Shown: positions 35,095 through 45,079, numbered from the stretch's first letter. The stretch: DNA of 64,000 bases from Bacillus ndiopicus (GCF_000612805.1 NZ_HG964405.1:567963-631962); one strand, 5' to 3'. Notes: generated by a model from the sequence alone, not told the origin. Numbers and translations: made by a program.

Positions 35095-35703
35095 ATGAAT
35101 AAAATACATGGCCTGTTGCTTGCTGTTGTAGCAATTGTTTTATTATGGTCATCTATTCGACCATTTTCCTATAGCACATGGCTTGTTGAAGTAGGTCCTG
35201 CTGTAGTGATTATTATTATTTTACTCATTACTTACTCTAAATTTCGCTTTACGACATTATCCTATTGCATCATTGCCTTTTTATCCATTCTTACATTTAT
35301 TGGTGGGCATTATACGTATGAGGAGGTTCCTTTGTTCAATTGGTTAAAGGAGGAATTCCACTTAAAGCGTAATGACTATGACCGATTTGGCCATTTTTTT
35401 AAAGGGCTTATGGCGATTGTCCTCCGTGAAATATTATTGCATTTTACACCACTAAAGCCAGGAGCATGGCTATCAACGATTTCCGTTAGCATGGTGCTAG
35501 CTATCGCTGCTCTTTATGAAATACTTGAGTGGCTTAGTACAAAAATTGCGCCACATAGTAAAACATCGAAGGACTTCCTCGGCATGCAGGGCGATAAATG
35601 GGATGCACAGTGGGATATGACATTTGCTTTTTTAGGAGCAATTTTGGCTATTTTATTGTTAAGCCATCTTCATGATCGCATATTACAAAAAAAACGAGAA
35701 TAA
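35095..35703 (+). CDS. DUF2238 (YjdF-like) integral membrane protein
   Basis: A 202-residue membrane protein with about six helices. Family signatures are IGGHYTYEEVPLFNWL, NDYDRFGHFFKGLMAI, ALYEILEWLST and GDKWDAQWDMTFAFLGA, in which conserved His, Asp and Glu lie near the helices. The molecular function is unknown. The ATG at 35095 follows an AGGAGG site. It is convergent with the next gene, three bases apart. Confidence 0.85.
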   Translation: MNKIHGLLLAVVAIVLLWSSIRPFSYSTWLVEVGPAVVIIIILLITYSKFRFTTLSYCIIAFLSILTFIGGHYTYEEVPLFNWLKEEFHLKRNDYDRFGHFFKGLMAIVLREILLHFTPLKPGAWLSTISVSMVLAIAALYEILEWLSTKIAPHSKTSKDFLGMQGDKWDAQWDMTFAFLGAILAILLLSHLHDRILQKKRE

Positions 35704-35706
35704 ATA

Positions 35707-36072
35707 TTATTTTAAGCCGAGTGGAATTTTATGCTTTTCTTTCAACAGCACTGTGCCGTTTACTTTAATACAGCAATTTAATGTGATTAATCCGCCAAGT
35801 TTTACGGTCACCTTTGATACAGTACCATCTGCTTCCGCCATTTTACCACGTAGAGTCACAAAAGGGAGCAATTGCTTGAAGATGCTGTCACGACTTTTAC
35901 AATCAACAATTTCATTATTAATCGCAAGCGTTTCCTCTGCCATCGCATTTGTAACACGAATGATATGACCATTGTAATCAACTTGCCAAACTTTAAAAGC
36001 GTCTTTTGCTAAATCTTCTTTAGCAATTGCCATTTCTTTTTTCATTTCTTCGCGCAAATTTTTAAACATCAT
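35707..36072 (-). CDS. Hypothetical protein
   Basis: A 121-residue soluble protein. A charged helix (NLREEMKKEMAIAKEDLAKD) is followed by a beta-rich part with FKVWQVDYNGHIIRVTN and FVTLRGKMAEADGTVSKVTV. I do not recognise the family. The start, the first of two adjacent ATG codons, follows GGAGG. No partner is evident. The coding pattern and ribosome site make it a credible gene. Confidence 0.7.
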   Translation of the reverse strand: MMFKNLREEMKKEMAIAKEDLAKDAFKVWQVDYNGHIIRVTNAMAEETLAINNEIVDCKSRDSIFKQLLPFVTLRGKMAEADGTVSKVTVKLGGLITLNCCIKVNGTVLLKEKHKIPLGLK

Positions 36073-36242
36073 TGAACCTCCGTAGCGTATACTTTTCATC
36101 TATATTGAATTATTGTACAAAAAATCCCACATATTGTGAAACTAAATAAAAAAATAAACGTCTAAGCTTTTCGAAGACTGTATAAACTGTTAAGATAGGT
36201 ATAGTGTGCCGTACATAGTGGAAAATGAGAGTGGTGAAAGTA

Positions 36243-37757
36243 ATGGATGAACAACAACGAACTGAGGAACAACAGGTACAGCAAAATGTACAGCAGCCTA
36301 TAAAGCCTGCTGGGAAATTTATACGCATAAAGCCTTTTAAATTCATTATGCTGATGTTCCTGACAATTTTAGTAACAGCAGGTTTAACGATTTTTGCATT
36401 AACTTTTGGAGAACAGAAGGTAGTGGAAGTAAAAGTACCTGTTGAACGTGCAGAATTTAAACAGCTTTATGATGCATTTGATGAACTTAAGAAAAATTAC
36501 TATGTCGAAATAGATGATGAAAAAGTAATTCATGGTGCAATTAATGGTATGTTTGATGCACTGGAGGATCCGTATTCTGATTATATGAATAGTGAGGAAG
36601 CAACAAACTTTAATGAAAGTCTATCTTCTAGCTTCCAAGGAATTGGCGCGGAAATACAAGAGCGAGACGGCTACATTATGGTCGTGTCACCAATTAAAAA
36701 TTCACCTGCAGAAAAAGCAGGAATATTACCACAGGACTTAATTTTGTCTGTTGATGGTGAAAGTTTAAAGGGCTTAAGTGCCTCAGAAGCAGTTTTGCGT
36801 ATTCGCGGTGAAAAGGGTACGTCCGTTACATTAATGATTCAACGTGGCGTTGAGGAAGAGCCGATGGAAATAAAACTTGTGCGTGACGATATTCCAATTG
36901 AAACCGTACATGGTGAAATGGGATCAGATAAAGTAGCACACATTCAAATTTCATCATTTAGCGAGCAAACTGCAGAGGAAGTAGCTAAAAGTTTAGCTGA
37001 ATTTGAGGAACAAGGCATGAAGGGCGTTGTACTAGATGTCCGTCAAAATCCAGGTGGCTATTTAACGGCAGCGTTAGATATTTCGAATTTCTTTGTGCCA
37101 GAAGGCAAGCCAATTTTACTTATTCAAAGTCGTACAGGAGAGCCTGAAGCAATGGTTGCAGAAGGCGGGAAAAAATATAAAATTCCTGTTACAGTATTAA
37201 TTGATGAAGGAAGTGCGTCTGCATCTGAAATTTTAGCAGGAGCATTACAAGAATCGGCTGGTGCCAAAGTAGTTGGTAAAACATCATTTGGTAAAGGTAC
37301 AGTGCAAACAGTCGCAAATTTACCAGATGGTGCAAACTTGAAGTTTACTACAAGTAAATGGTTAACACCGAATGGTAATTGGATAAATGAAAAAGGTATC
37401 AAGCCAGATGTTGAAGTAAATACAGCACCTTATGCTTCATTACCATATATTGATCCAAAGCAAGAGTTGAAATTAGAAACAAACTCGAAGCTTGTGAATG
37501 CGGCTGAACAAATGTTAGAGGTACTTGATTATAAGGTAGGGAAAGTTGATAACGTCTTTGATCAAGATACTGAAGCTGCAGTGAAGCAATTCCAAGCAGC
37601 AAACGAGCTGGAAGAAACAGGTATTTTAACTGGCAAGACAACATATGCATTAATGGATGCATTACGTGAAAAGCTACGTGCTGATGATCCGCAATTATTG
37701 AAAGCGAAAAAGCTTTTAATCGGTGAGGAATCGGAAACAGAAGCTAGCGATGAGTAA
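36243..37757 (+). CDS. C-terminal processing protease, S41 family (CtpB-like)
   Basis: A 504-residue membrane-anchored serine protease. After a polar head rich in Q and E, one transmembrane helix (about 33-54) precedes a PDZ domain (about 115-195, with SSFQGIGAEIQERDGYIMVV), the S41 core with VLDVRQNPGGYLTAALDIS, and the catalytic serine in DEGSASASEILAGAL with the lysine in GKTSFGKGTVQT. A peptidoglycan-binding domain closes it (about 410-480). In spore formers CtpB cleaves SpoIVFA during sigma-K activation; paralogues have other roles. An ATG six codons upstream is also possible. Confidence 0.9.
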   Translation: MDEQQRTEEQQVQQNVQQPIKPAGKFIRIKPFKFIMLMFLTILVTAGLTIFALTFGEQKVVEVKVPVERAEFKQLYDAFDELKKNYYVEIDDEKVIHGAINGMFDALEDPYSDYMNSEEATNFNESLSSSFQGIGAEIQERDGYIMVVSPIKNSPAEKAGILPQDLILSVDGESLKGLSASEAVLRIRGEKGTSVTLMIQRGVEEEPMEIKLVRDDIPIETVHGEMGSDKVAHIQISSFSEQTAEEVAKSLAEFEEQGMKGVVLDVRQNPGGYLTAALDISNFFVPEGKPILLIQSRTGEPEAMVAEGGKKYKIPVTVLIDEGSASASEILAGALQESAGAKVVGKTSFGKGTVQTVANLPDGANLKFTTSKWLTPNGNWINEKGIKPDVEVNTAPYASLPYIDPKQELKLETNSKLVNAAEQMLEVLDYKVGKVDNVFDQDTEAAVKQFQAANELEETGILTGKTTYALMDALREKLRADDPQLLKAKKLLIGEESETEASDE

Positions 37758-37819
37758 AAGCTGAAAAATCATTTTGATGCGTTCATCGTAAAAATATAAA
37801 TTTTTATCAAATAATTAAT

Positions 37820-37861
37820 GGGCTGTTGGGAGAGGTGAAAACTTTCCTAACAGCCCCTTTC
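37820..37861 (+). terminator. Terminator of the S41 protease gene
   Basis: GGGCTGTTGGGAGAG pairs with CTTTCCTAACAGCCC around GTGAAAA, then CTTTCTT. Confidence 0.8.
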
Positions 37862-37877
37862 TTGAGGTGTGAAAATA

Positions 37878-38777
37878 ATGAAAGATGTTTATTTATTAAG
37901 TGGATTTTTAGGAAGTGGCAAAACATCGCTTTTAACAGATGTTATTCGACAGTTTAAGGAACAGGGCTTGAAGCCAGCGGTAATTATGAATGAGCTTGGT
38001 AAGCTACCTTTTGATTCCCAGGCGGTCGAGGAAGATGTCCCGCTAAAGGAAATGTTGGAAGGGTGCATTTGCTGTACAGGTGCTGAAAAAACGGAGGCAC
38101 AAATTCAATCTTTGCTATTTGACCAGCAATTTGATGTGTTATTAATTGAAACAACAGGAGCAGCTCATCCTGTAGAAGCGTTAGATGCGGTTTTTTCCCC
38201 TTTATTTGCTGAGCAATTAAATATTAAGGGGATTGTCACAGTTGCGGATAGTAAGCTTTGGTTAAATCGTTCCACATTATCACCGCAAGCACGTTCGCTA
38301 TTTATGGAACAAATTCGTCATGCGCACGTACTGCTTGCCAATAAAATTGATTTATTAACAGAAGAAGAACAAGCACAGGTAGTTTATGAGCTGCAAAGCT
38401 TTAATTCACGTGCGGTGCTATTACAAACAACAAATGGGCGAGTGCCTATTAAATTTCTGCAGCAAATGCAATCAATGGTTCAGCCTACTAAGGATGAGAT
38501 TACGCCAGCACAAATTGGCAAAAGCTTTAACTTAGGCTCACGTTTAGTGCAGTTTAAAACAAGCTTTAGCGAGGAAGAGTTTGAGGCGTGGGTCCGCTCA
38601 TTGCCTGAGACGGTTTATCGTATGAAAGGCTATGTACCTATTACAGGTGTGCGCAACCCGATGCTATTCCAATACGCATACGGGATGGTTCAATGGCTAC
38701 CTGAATACGTAAAAATGGAACCGAAGCTCGTTATTATTGGAGAAAATATTAGCTCTATTTCGATTATCGGAGATTAA
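37878..38777 (+). CDS. CobW/COG0523 family GTP-binding metallochaperone
   Basis: A 299-residue GTPase. Walker A is GFLGSGKTS (about 8-16), the metal-binding CxCC motif is GCICC (about 65), and the guanine-specificity motif is NKIDLL. The C-terminal CobW_C domain ends in a beta segment. COG0523 proteins deliver zinc or another metal to client enzymes. No Zur box was found upstream, so the metal is not known. The ATG at 37878 follows GAGGTG; a GTG three codons upstream overlaps that site. Confidence 0.87.
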   Translation: MKDVYLLSGFLGSGKTSLLTDVIRQFKEQGLKPAVIMNELGKLPFDSQAVEEDVPLKEMLEGCICCTGAEKTEAQIQSLLFDQQFDVLLIETTGAAHPVEALDAVFSPLFAEQLNIKGIVTVADSKLWLNRSTLSPQARSLFMEQIRHAHVLLANKIDLLTEEEQAQVVYELQSFNSRAVLLQTTNGRVPIKFLQQMQSMVQPTKDEITPAQIGKSFNLGSRLVQFKTSFSEEEFEAWVRSLPETVYRMKGYVPITGVRNPMLFQYAYGMVQWLPEYVKMEPKLVIIGENISSISIIGD

Positions 38778-38976
38778 AAATCTAGCAATATTGAAAAGTG
38801 TCAACCGCTTTTAAAGTGTAACTGTTGCATGCAATGGTAAATGGTACCTGAAAAGTGGAATAACAAACACTGTTTTTTCAATATTTTTTGTTGTCAATGG
38901 TTTCATTGGTAAAGTTTAGCGAAAAATGCGGCGATTCTTTCTTGTATGCTTACTAGCGTAAAGGAGGAATTGCAAA

Positions 38977-39745
38977 ATGAAAAAAACATTAACAGCAGTT
39001 TTTGCAACTTTTTTATTAGCAGCACCAATTCAAATAGGTTCTGCATCAGCAAATGGATTTGAGGGACAACAAGGACAAGTGAAGCAAGCAACAGATTGTA
39101 AAGTGATATATAAATGGCCAACAAATCATAAATGGCAAATATTTATGCCATCTATGGATAAGCAAATAGAATTTAAGTTTCCGAACTTTGTACCAGCACC
39201 ACCGGCTAAAGAAAAGCCCAAAGGTTCCAGCACCACCGGCTAAAGAAAAGCCGACAGATTCAAATGTGGTAACAGAAAAACCAACTGTACCAACACCACC
39301 GGCTACAGAAAAGCCATCAAATTCGAACACAGTTACAGAGAAACCATCTGTACCAACAAATTCGAATATTAATGCATTTGAACAAGAAGTTGTTAAATTA
39401 ACGAATGCAGAACGAGTAAAAGCTGGTTTAGCACCATTTAAAACAGATGATGCACTAATGGCAGCAGCACGCGAAAAATCACAGGATATGCAAAGCAAAA
39501 ATTACTTTTCACATACGAGCCCAACATTCGGTTCACCATTTGATCGAATGAAAGCTTTAGGAATTGCGTATAAAAGTGCAGGAGAAAATATTGCACAAGG
39601 TCAACGTTCACCACAAGAAGTAGTTCAAGCTTGGATGGATTCACCAGGTCACCGTGCTAACATTTTAAATGCACAATTTACGCATATCGGTGTTGGATAT
39701 GTAGCAAACGGTAACTACTGGACACAACAATTTATTCAAAAATAA
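38977..39745 (+). pseudogene. CAP-domain (SCP/YkwD-like) secreted protein, frameshifted
   Basis: The 5' part encodes a signal peptide (MKKTLTAVFATFLLAAPIQ) and a region up to PAPPAKEKPKG, then stops. The next frame continues seamlessly with VPAPPAKEKPTD, proline-rich repeats and a complete CAP domain (EQEVVKLTNAERVKAGL, NYFSHTSPTFGSPFDRM, AGENIAQGQRSP, WMDSPGHRANIL). One extra C in the run at 39217-39219 explains the shift: with two C the text reads K-P-K-V-P in frame. The break lies in a tandem-repeat segment, so slippage or sequencing error are both possible. Confidence 0.85.
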
Positions 39746-39814
39746 ATTAAGACGTGGCACTGCTGGAAATAAGTGTCTAAAATAGGATTTAAAGAACGAT
39801 CGCAGAGACAATAG

Positions 39815-39859
39815 AAAGAGTCATTGGGAAAATACTTCATTTTTCCCAATGACTCTTTC
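39815..39859 (+). terminator. Terminator of the CAP-domain gene
   Basis: AAAGAGTCATTGGGAAAA pairs with TTTTTCCCAATGACTCTTT around a 7-base loop. Confidence 0.85.
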
Positions 39860-40127
39860 CGCATTTTTATCTTGATTCAGTAGAGGTTTATCAAATATTC
39901 GAGAATTCGTCTAATAATAGTCTAGGATGGTTTTTACAGTAAGCTAAAAAATGTTAGTCAAGGCATAATTGATTAAGATACTCACATCGAATTTTCCTAT
40001 ATCATCTATATCTTTTTTGTTGCATATAGTACAATAGGGAGTTGTAAATCATTGTACTGGGTTAGAAGTGAACTTAATAAATAAAGCAGTCGGTTAAATA
40101 TAAGCATGAAAGAATAGGGGAATTGAT
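39860..40127 (+). other. Intergenic region before murG, with a solo repeat motif
   Basis: The stretch holds one copy of TTATCTTGATTCAG (39867-39880), shared with 4328 and 58516, and otherwise AT-rich sequence leading to the murG start. No ORF and no convincing promoter pair was identified. Confidence 0.5.
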
Positions 40128-41207
40128 GTGAAACAACAAACAATTATTTTAACAGGTGGAGGAACCGCGGGGCATGTATCTCTTAATGAAGCAATAATAC
40201 CTTCGTTAATAAAGGAAGGCTATGAAGTTCATTATATTGGTTCTTACGATGGCATAGAAAAAGAGTTAATCGGCAATAATTTCCCTGAAATAAAATATCA
40301 TAGCATTTCGAGTGGGAAATTGCGTCGCTATTTTTCAGTCAAAAATTTTACAGATCCATTTCGTGTTTTATATGGAATTAGTCAAGCATTTTCGATTATT
40401 AGGAAAGTAAAGCCTTCTGTTATTTTTTCAAAAGGAGGGTTTGTTTCAGTTCCTGTAGTAATGGCAGCGAAATTAGCCAATATTCCTGTTGTTGTACATG
40501 AGTCAGATGTAACGCCAGGTTTAGCTAATAAACTTGCATTACCGTTTGCTTCGCATGTTTTTACGGTATTTAAAGAAACAATGCAACATTTACCAAGTGA
40601 TAAAGCTACATGCACGGGCTCAATTATAAGGCAGCAATTATTTCAAGGGTCGCGGGAAAAAGGATTAAAACTATGTCAATTTGAGCAAGCATCTAAAAAA
40701 ATATTACTCGTTATGGGAGGGAGCTTAGGCTCTGTTGTTTTGAATGATGCACTGCGTATGAATTTGGCGGATTTACTACAAAAATACAACATAATTCATT
40801 TATGTGGCAAAGGTAATGTGGATTCGTCGTTACTAACACTAAAAGGCTATAAGCAATTCGAATATGTGACAACAGAGTTGCCAGATTTATTGCATGCAGC
40901 AGATTATGTTGTATCTCGTGCTGGTTCAAACTCTATTTTTGAATTTCTAGCTTTGCAGAAGCCAATGTTACTTATTCCGTTATCTGCTAGCAAAAGTCGT
41001 GGTGATCAAATATTGAATGCCAATTTATTCAAAAAGCAAAAATTTGCTCATGTACTGGAAGAGGAAGCTTTAACGAAGCTATCATTTATCGATGCATTGA
41101 ACTATCTAGTGGAACATGAAAGCGAAATGATTGATGCGATGGCTGATGCAGAGCGACCTAAAACGCCAGATGAAATGGTAGTACTTATCACACAATATGA
41201 AAAATGA
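40128..41207 (+). CDS. murG: MurG-type UDP-GlcNAc transferase (lipid II synthesis)
   Basis: A 359-residue GT28 glycosyltransferase that adds GlcNAc to undecaprenyl-pyrophosphoryl-MurNAc-pentapeptide at the inner membrane face. The N-terminal motif is ILTGGGTAGHVSLNEAI, and SKGGFVSVPVVMAA and HESDVTPGLANKLAL follow. The donor-site motifs are VMGGSLGSVVLND and VVSRAGSNSIFEFLAL. It lies alone, away from any mur/fts cluster, so it may be a second copy or the relocated sole copy. The start is GTG. An acetyltransferase gene converges downstream. Confidence 0.9.
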   Translation: MKQQTIILTGGGTAGHVSLNEAIIPSLIKEGYEVHYIGSYDGIEKELIGNNFPEIKYHSISSGKLRRYFSVKNFTDPFRVLYGISQAFSIIRKVKPSVIFSKGGFVSVPVVMAAKLANIPVVVHESDVTPGLANKLALPFASHVFTVFKETMQHLPSDKATCTGSIIRQQLFQGSREKGLKLCQFEQASKKILLVMGGSLGSVVLNDALRMNLADLLQKYNIIHLCGKGNVDSSLLTLKGYKQFEYVTTELPDLLHAADYVVSRAGSNSIFEFLALQKPMLLIPLSASKSRGDQILNANLFKKQKFAHVLEEEALTKLSFIDALNYLVEHESEMIDAMADAERPKTPDEMVVLITQYEK

Positions 41208-41278
41208 CTTATAGGAGGTTAGGGAGGCTAGTTTGATTTGTTTTTCCTAAACACTTTCTATACTCGAATTACATTATA

Positions 41279-41323
41279 GAAGGGGGTGTTAGAAAAGCTT
41301 TGACTTTTCCAGCACCCCCTTCT
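41279..41323. terminator. Bidirectional terminator between murG and the acetyltransferase gene
   Basis: GAAGGGGGTGTTAGAAAAG pairs with CTTTTCCAGCACCCCCTTC. Confidence 0.85.
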
Positions 41324-41325
41324 TA

Positions 41326-41874
41326 TTACATCGCTTGTTCTTCAGCGTCAACTTGAGCATTCGCTGTAGTTAAGTAAAACAAATCTTTTGGAATTTTAAA
41401 TAAATCAAATTGGGCTTCTCCTCGGTTAATTTGTTCTAAAAGAGCAGGATGTGATTCCGAAGCACAAACAACGTATGGTAGCTTTAGAGCTGCTGCCTTT
41501 GACCGGCTATTTTCTTTACGAATACGTAAAAAAACTGTATGGAAATCATAGATGAAAAAAAGCTCTTGTAAAAACAATAACTTCGCTTTTTGATTGTAGC
41601 CCATTCCTTGAAATGGCTGCCCAATCCAAGTGCCTAGGAAGCCCGCACCGTCTTGAATATCATAAATGCTAATTGTTCCAATTGGCTGTCCCCAATCATC
41701 TACTATTGTTCTAGAAATCGCAGTACCAGCTTGCTCTTCTTCAATTAGTTGTTTCGTCATAAATAAATATTCTTCAGCTGATGTTGCTTTTTGGCGAACA
41801 AAGGGAAAAACAGATGGATGGCTTAATAGTTGATAAAGTTCAGTTGCTTCATGTACATCACGGTGTTTCAGCAT
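41326..41874 (-). CDS. GNAT family N-acetyltransferase
   Basis: A 182-residue acetyltransferase of the RimJ/RimL-like group. The acetyl-CoA binding segment is seen as GTWIGQPFQGMGYNQKAKLL, and the characteristic strand before it is PIGTISIYDIQDGAGFLG. The C-terminal part is somewhat unusual, ending in an acidic tail with VDAEEQAM. The ATG at 41874 follows an AAAGGAGG site. The substrate is unknown. Confidence 0.85.
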   Translation of the reverse strand: MLKHRDVHEATELYQLLSHPSVFPFVRQKATSAEEYLFMTKQLIEEEQAGTAISRTIVDDWGQPIGTISIYDIQDGAGFLGTWIGQPFQGMGYNQKAKLLFLQELFFIYDFHTVFLRIRKENSRSKAAALKLPYVVCASESHPALLEQINRGEAQFDLFKIPKDLFYLTTANAQVDAEEQAM

Positions 41875-43039
41875 GCGAAACGCCTCCTTTAAATAGGGAA
41901 TAGGTAAAAAATCACAAGGCATGCATTTCGAACTTAACTCCTATATAACCTAGACACCTTACTATGTTACAACCTTTAGTTATTCGCTACTTTGCATATG
42001 AAATTATGGTTAATTATGCCCTGGCTATTTTTAGTTCTGCTTTTCAAGCATTAAAAGTTGAAAAATAACCGTTATCAAATTGCCAACGGTTATAGAAGCC
42101 CAAGATATGCGCCAGAGGCAATCTTTGGATTTCAACAAGCGTCTGAACACCTGCCGAATAAAGAGATATTTTCGTGAAAATATCATATAATACTATAGGT
42201 TGTTTCTGCAAGTATTTTTCTTGAAAAAACAAAATTAGTTTCAAGTAGCCTTATTATTCAAAATTGTCAGATAATAACATAACTTTAGGGGTGAAATAAA
42301 ATAGTAAATCTATAGTGTATTTTTTTCAAAAATATCTATTTTGTTAGGGCAAAGAATGTTGATATAATATATTTACAAATGTAATTTTTTATTTATATTT
42401 ATTTCCTTTTTTGTTGAATTTAAAACATTAAACTTGAGTTGTCAGATTATTTTGCATCAAAAATAGCACTCTAGTACATGCTTTTTTATCGCGAAAACTT
42501 AGTGACAGCAACATGCAAGACACAAATAGAAGAACGAGATTGTCTAAAATATGGAGAACAATATCTACTCTCATGGATTGTAAGAGTTTGGACATAATAA
42601 AGCTAAAGAGAAATGGACTTTGTACCGATAATAGGAACTGAGACATAATAAAAAAACAAAGCGATATATTAATTTTATCCCGTTGTAGACGAGTAATAGA
42701 AACGATAATAAATCTTTATATAGATTTCAAAATATAGTATGGAGCAAAAAATAGATTACTTGGTAATAATGCTCTTTAATTACTTTACCTTGCTAATATG
42801 GTAAAATAGTGATTTTTTATCTGAGTTTACTTAATATTTTAGCTTGTGAAAGTGAAGATGCATATAAAGCAAATTCTGGCCTTTACAGGTAGAGTATGAA
42901 TACTTTCATTCAACGAGTATCGAATATCTCGTTGGGTGAAAAAAGATTTGTGGCGTAGCTCGTGTGAAATTGGGGGAACCAGGCTGAAAATTAGCCATAA
43001 TGTAAATTATATAGACAGAGTATAGGGTAGGTGTCACAA
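41875..43039. other. Gene-poor region, about 1.15 kb, with a hairpin leader at its end
   Basis: Two open frames on the minus strand (42044-42244 and 42428-42646) have no ribosome sites and no recognisable content. The last 200 bases before the diguanylate cyclase gene are less AT-rich. They contain a hairpin (TTCATTCAACGAG pairing with CTCGTTGGGTGAA, 42909-42943), the block GGGGGAACCAGGCTG and a short GGCT/AGCC stem. This looks like a structured 5' leader, but I match it to no riboswitch class. Confidence 0.45.
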
Positions 43040-45079
43040 ATGATGGTGCAGCCATTTCTTTCGGAAATCCAATTTAATATAATGTTTAAAGATAGTAAAG
43101 ATATGGTCTTTTTTATGAAAAAAAGAGGCGATGATTTTGAGTATTTGTATGTAAATACTGTTGCAAGCCTCCTTTTTGATACTGCTCCATGCGGGAAAAC
43201 GGTTTCTGAATTGATGCCTAAAAAACCAGCAAACATGATTTTAAATTATTATAATTTGGCTGTTGAAACAAAAGAACAGCGAAATTTTCAAGATTACGAT
43301 TATTATACTAACGAGGTACGAAAGCACGAAACAACAATATTTCCGATATTTTTTAATAATGAAATTTTCATTTTGGCTATATCAAAGGAAATTGCTTTTG
43401 ATCGTGACTTACAAGATAAATATTTATTTATGCGCTCGGTTTTCTTTAAAACGTTTTTATCAACTGTTTTAATATCAAGTGATTTAACATTTTTAGAGGC
43501 TAATGAGCGTTTTATTGATGATTTCGGAATTTGCGCAAAAAGTATGCAAGGTCAGCCATTTCTAAACTTACCTCTAATTAGAGAGCCTTATGTATCTGAG
43601 TGGCAACACTATTTAGCAGATGCGCAAAAAGGTGATAATTTTACGTCGAAAATTGTTAAATTTATTGATAAAGAAAACAAAGTACGCAGCTTTACAGCAA
43701 CCTTTTCACCTCTAATAGATGAAAGTGGCAGCGTTATTGCAATCTTTTTAATTTTGCAAGAAATTACAGATTTTATTGAGCAACAAAAGGAACTACGTGA
43801 AACATCACATGGCTTAGCGATTATAAAAAATGCAATTAATAATGCTGTAGAGTTGTCAATTGTAGATGGTAATAGGAAAATTATTGATTTAAATGACCGC
43901 TTCATGGCGCGGACTGGTTATACGAGAGAAGAATTAATTGGTCAAACGCATGATATATTGGATTCGGGTTATCATCCACCTGAATTCGGTAAAAAAATGT
44001 GGGAAACATTGCGTCAAGGAGAAATTTGGCAAGGTGAAATATGCAATCGCTCAAAGTATGGTGAATTGTATTGGGTAGATACAACAATTATTCCTTTAAT
44101 GAATGCTGCTGGAGAAATTGATAGTTATTTCTCGGTTAATTACAATGCATCTGATAAAAGGCGCTTGATGATTGAACTGCAAAATATCGAGCGTACTTTC
44201 CGCATTATTACTGAAAATATGAATGATTTTATTGTTATTATGGATGACAATGGGATTATTCAATATGTTTCACCTTCATATGTTCGCACCTTCAAATATT
44301 CAGAGGAAGAATTGATTGGTAAAAATTATTCATCCTTTTTAACGCAAGAAAGTGAAGGAACTTGGTTGTCACAATTGAAAAATATGGAACGCAGTGAAAT
44401 GACGATTGAGTTAGCATTACAGGCGAAAACAGGCGATATTATTTGGACGGAAGGGAAATATAAAGCTGCTAAAAATGAACGAAAAGAAGATACCTATCAA
44501 ATTATTATGGTATCACGTGAAATAACGGAACGTAAAAAACTTGAAAATTCTTTGCGTTTTATGGCGTACCATGATAATTTAACGCAACTGCCAAATAGAA
44601 GATATTTGGAAAAAGAATTTCCGCGCGTGCTCCATTTCGCAAAGGAAAATGCTCGCTCTATCGCAGTTTTATACATTGATGGAGATAATTTTAAAGATGT
44701 TAATGATCAATATGGTCATGATGTTGGTGATGAGTTTATCAAATTGACCGGTGAGCGAATTGCATCAAGCATTCGGGCAAGCGATTTTGCTGTGCGAGTA
44801 GGTGGAGATGAATTTGTTGTAGTATTAGCGGATCTTTCTATTATAGAAAATGAGCGCAAAAAGGTGATTAAAGATATCATTGCTCGTATTCAGGAAAACT
44901 TGCAGTTTGGTGCAGACATACAGGGAAATCATTTTAAACCGACCGTATCAATTGGCGCAAGCTATTACCCTGATCATGCTACGACGTTAGAAGCGTTATT
45001 GGAGAATGCAGATAAAGCGTTGTATAAAGCAAAAACCGTAGAAAAAAATGGCTTCAAAATTTATGATGACGTACAATAA
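43040..45079 (+). CDS. PAS-containing diguanylate cyclase (GGDEF)
   Basis: A 679-residue cytoplasmic sensor with several PAS domains in series. Two or three are clear, including IDLNDRFMARTGYTREELIG with PAC segments, and IQYVSPSYVRTFKYSEEELI. The C-terminal GGDEF domain (about 510-675) has an intact active site RVGGDEFVVVLAD and an inhibitory RxxD site (RASD five residues before GGDEF), so it should make cyclic di-GMP with product feedback. There is no transmembrane segment, so the signal is probably intracellular or redox-like. The ATG at 43040 follows AGGTG; a GTG three codons earlier is an alternative. Confidence 0.9.
   Translation: MMVQPFLSEIQFNIMFKDSKDMVFFMKKRGDDFEYLYVNTVASLLFDTAPCGKTVSELMPKKPANMILNYYNLAVETKEQRNFQDYDYYTNEVRKHETTIFPIFFNNEIFILAISKEIAFDRDLQDKYLFMRSVFFKTFLSTVLISSDLTFLEANERFIDDFGICAKSMQGQPFLNLPLIREPYVSEWQHYLADAQKGDNFTSKIVKFIDKENKVRSFTATFSPLIDESGSVIAIFLILQEITDFIEQQKELRETSHGLAIIKNAINNAVELSIVDGNRKIIDLNDRFMARTGYTREELIGQTHDILDSGYHPPEFGKKMWETLRQGEIWQGEICNRSKYGELYWVDTTIIPLMNAAGEIDSYFSVNYNASDKRRLMIELQNIERTFRIITENMNDFIVIMDDNGIIQYVSPSYVRTFKYSEEELIGKNYSSFLTQESEGTWLSQLKNMERSEMTIELALQAKTGDIIWTEGKYKAAKNERKEDTYQIIMVSREITERKKLENSLRFMAYHDNLTQLPNRRYLEKEFPRVLHFAKENARSIAVLYIDGDNFKDVNDQYGHDVGDEFIKLTGERIASSIRASDFAVRVGGDEFVVVLADLSIIENERKKVIKDIIARIQENLQFGADIQGNHFKPTVSIGASYYPDHATTLEALLENADKALYKAKTVEKNGFKIYDDVQ

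Noticed and set aside
42044..42646. Two minus-strand open frames in the gap before the cyclase gene
   Set aside because: No ribosome sites, one with only a TTG start, atypical composition and no recognisable motifs.
42960..43030. Partial likeness to the ydaO (cyclic di-AMP) riboswitch through GGGGGAACCA and ATAGGGTA
   Set aside because: The other conserved parts of that class, including the CCGTCAGCTAACC-type segment, are missing.
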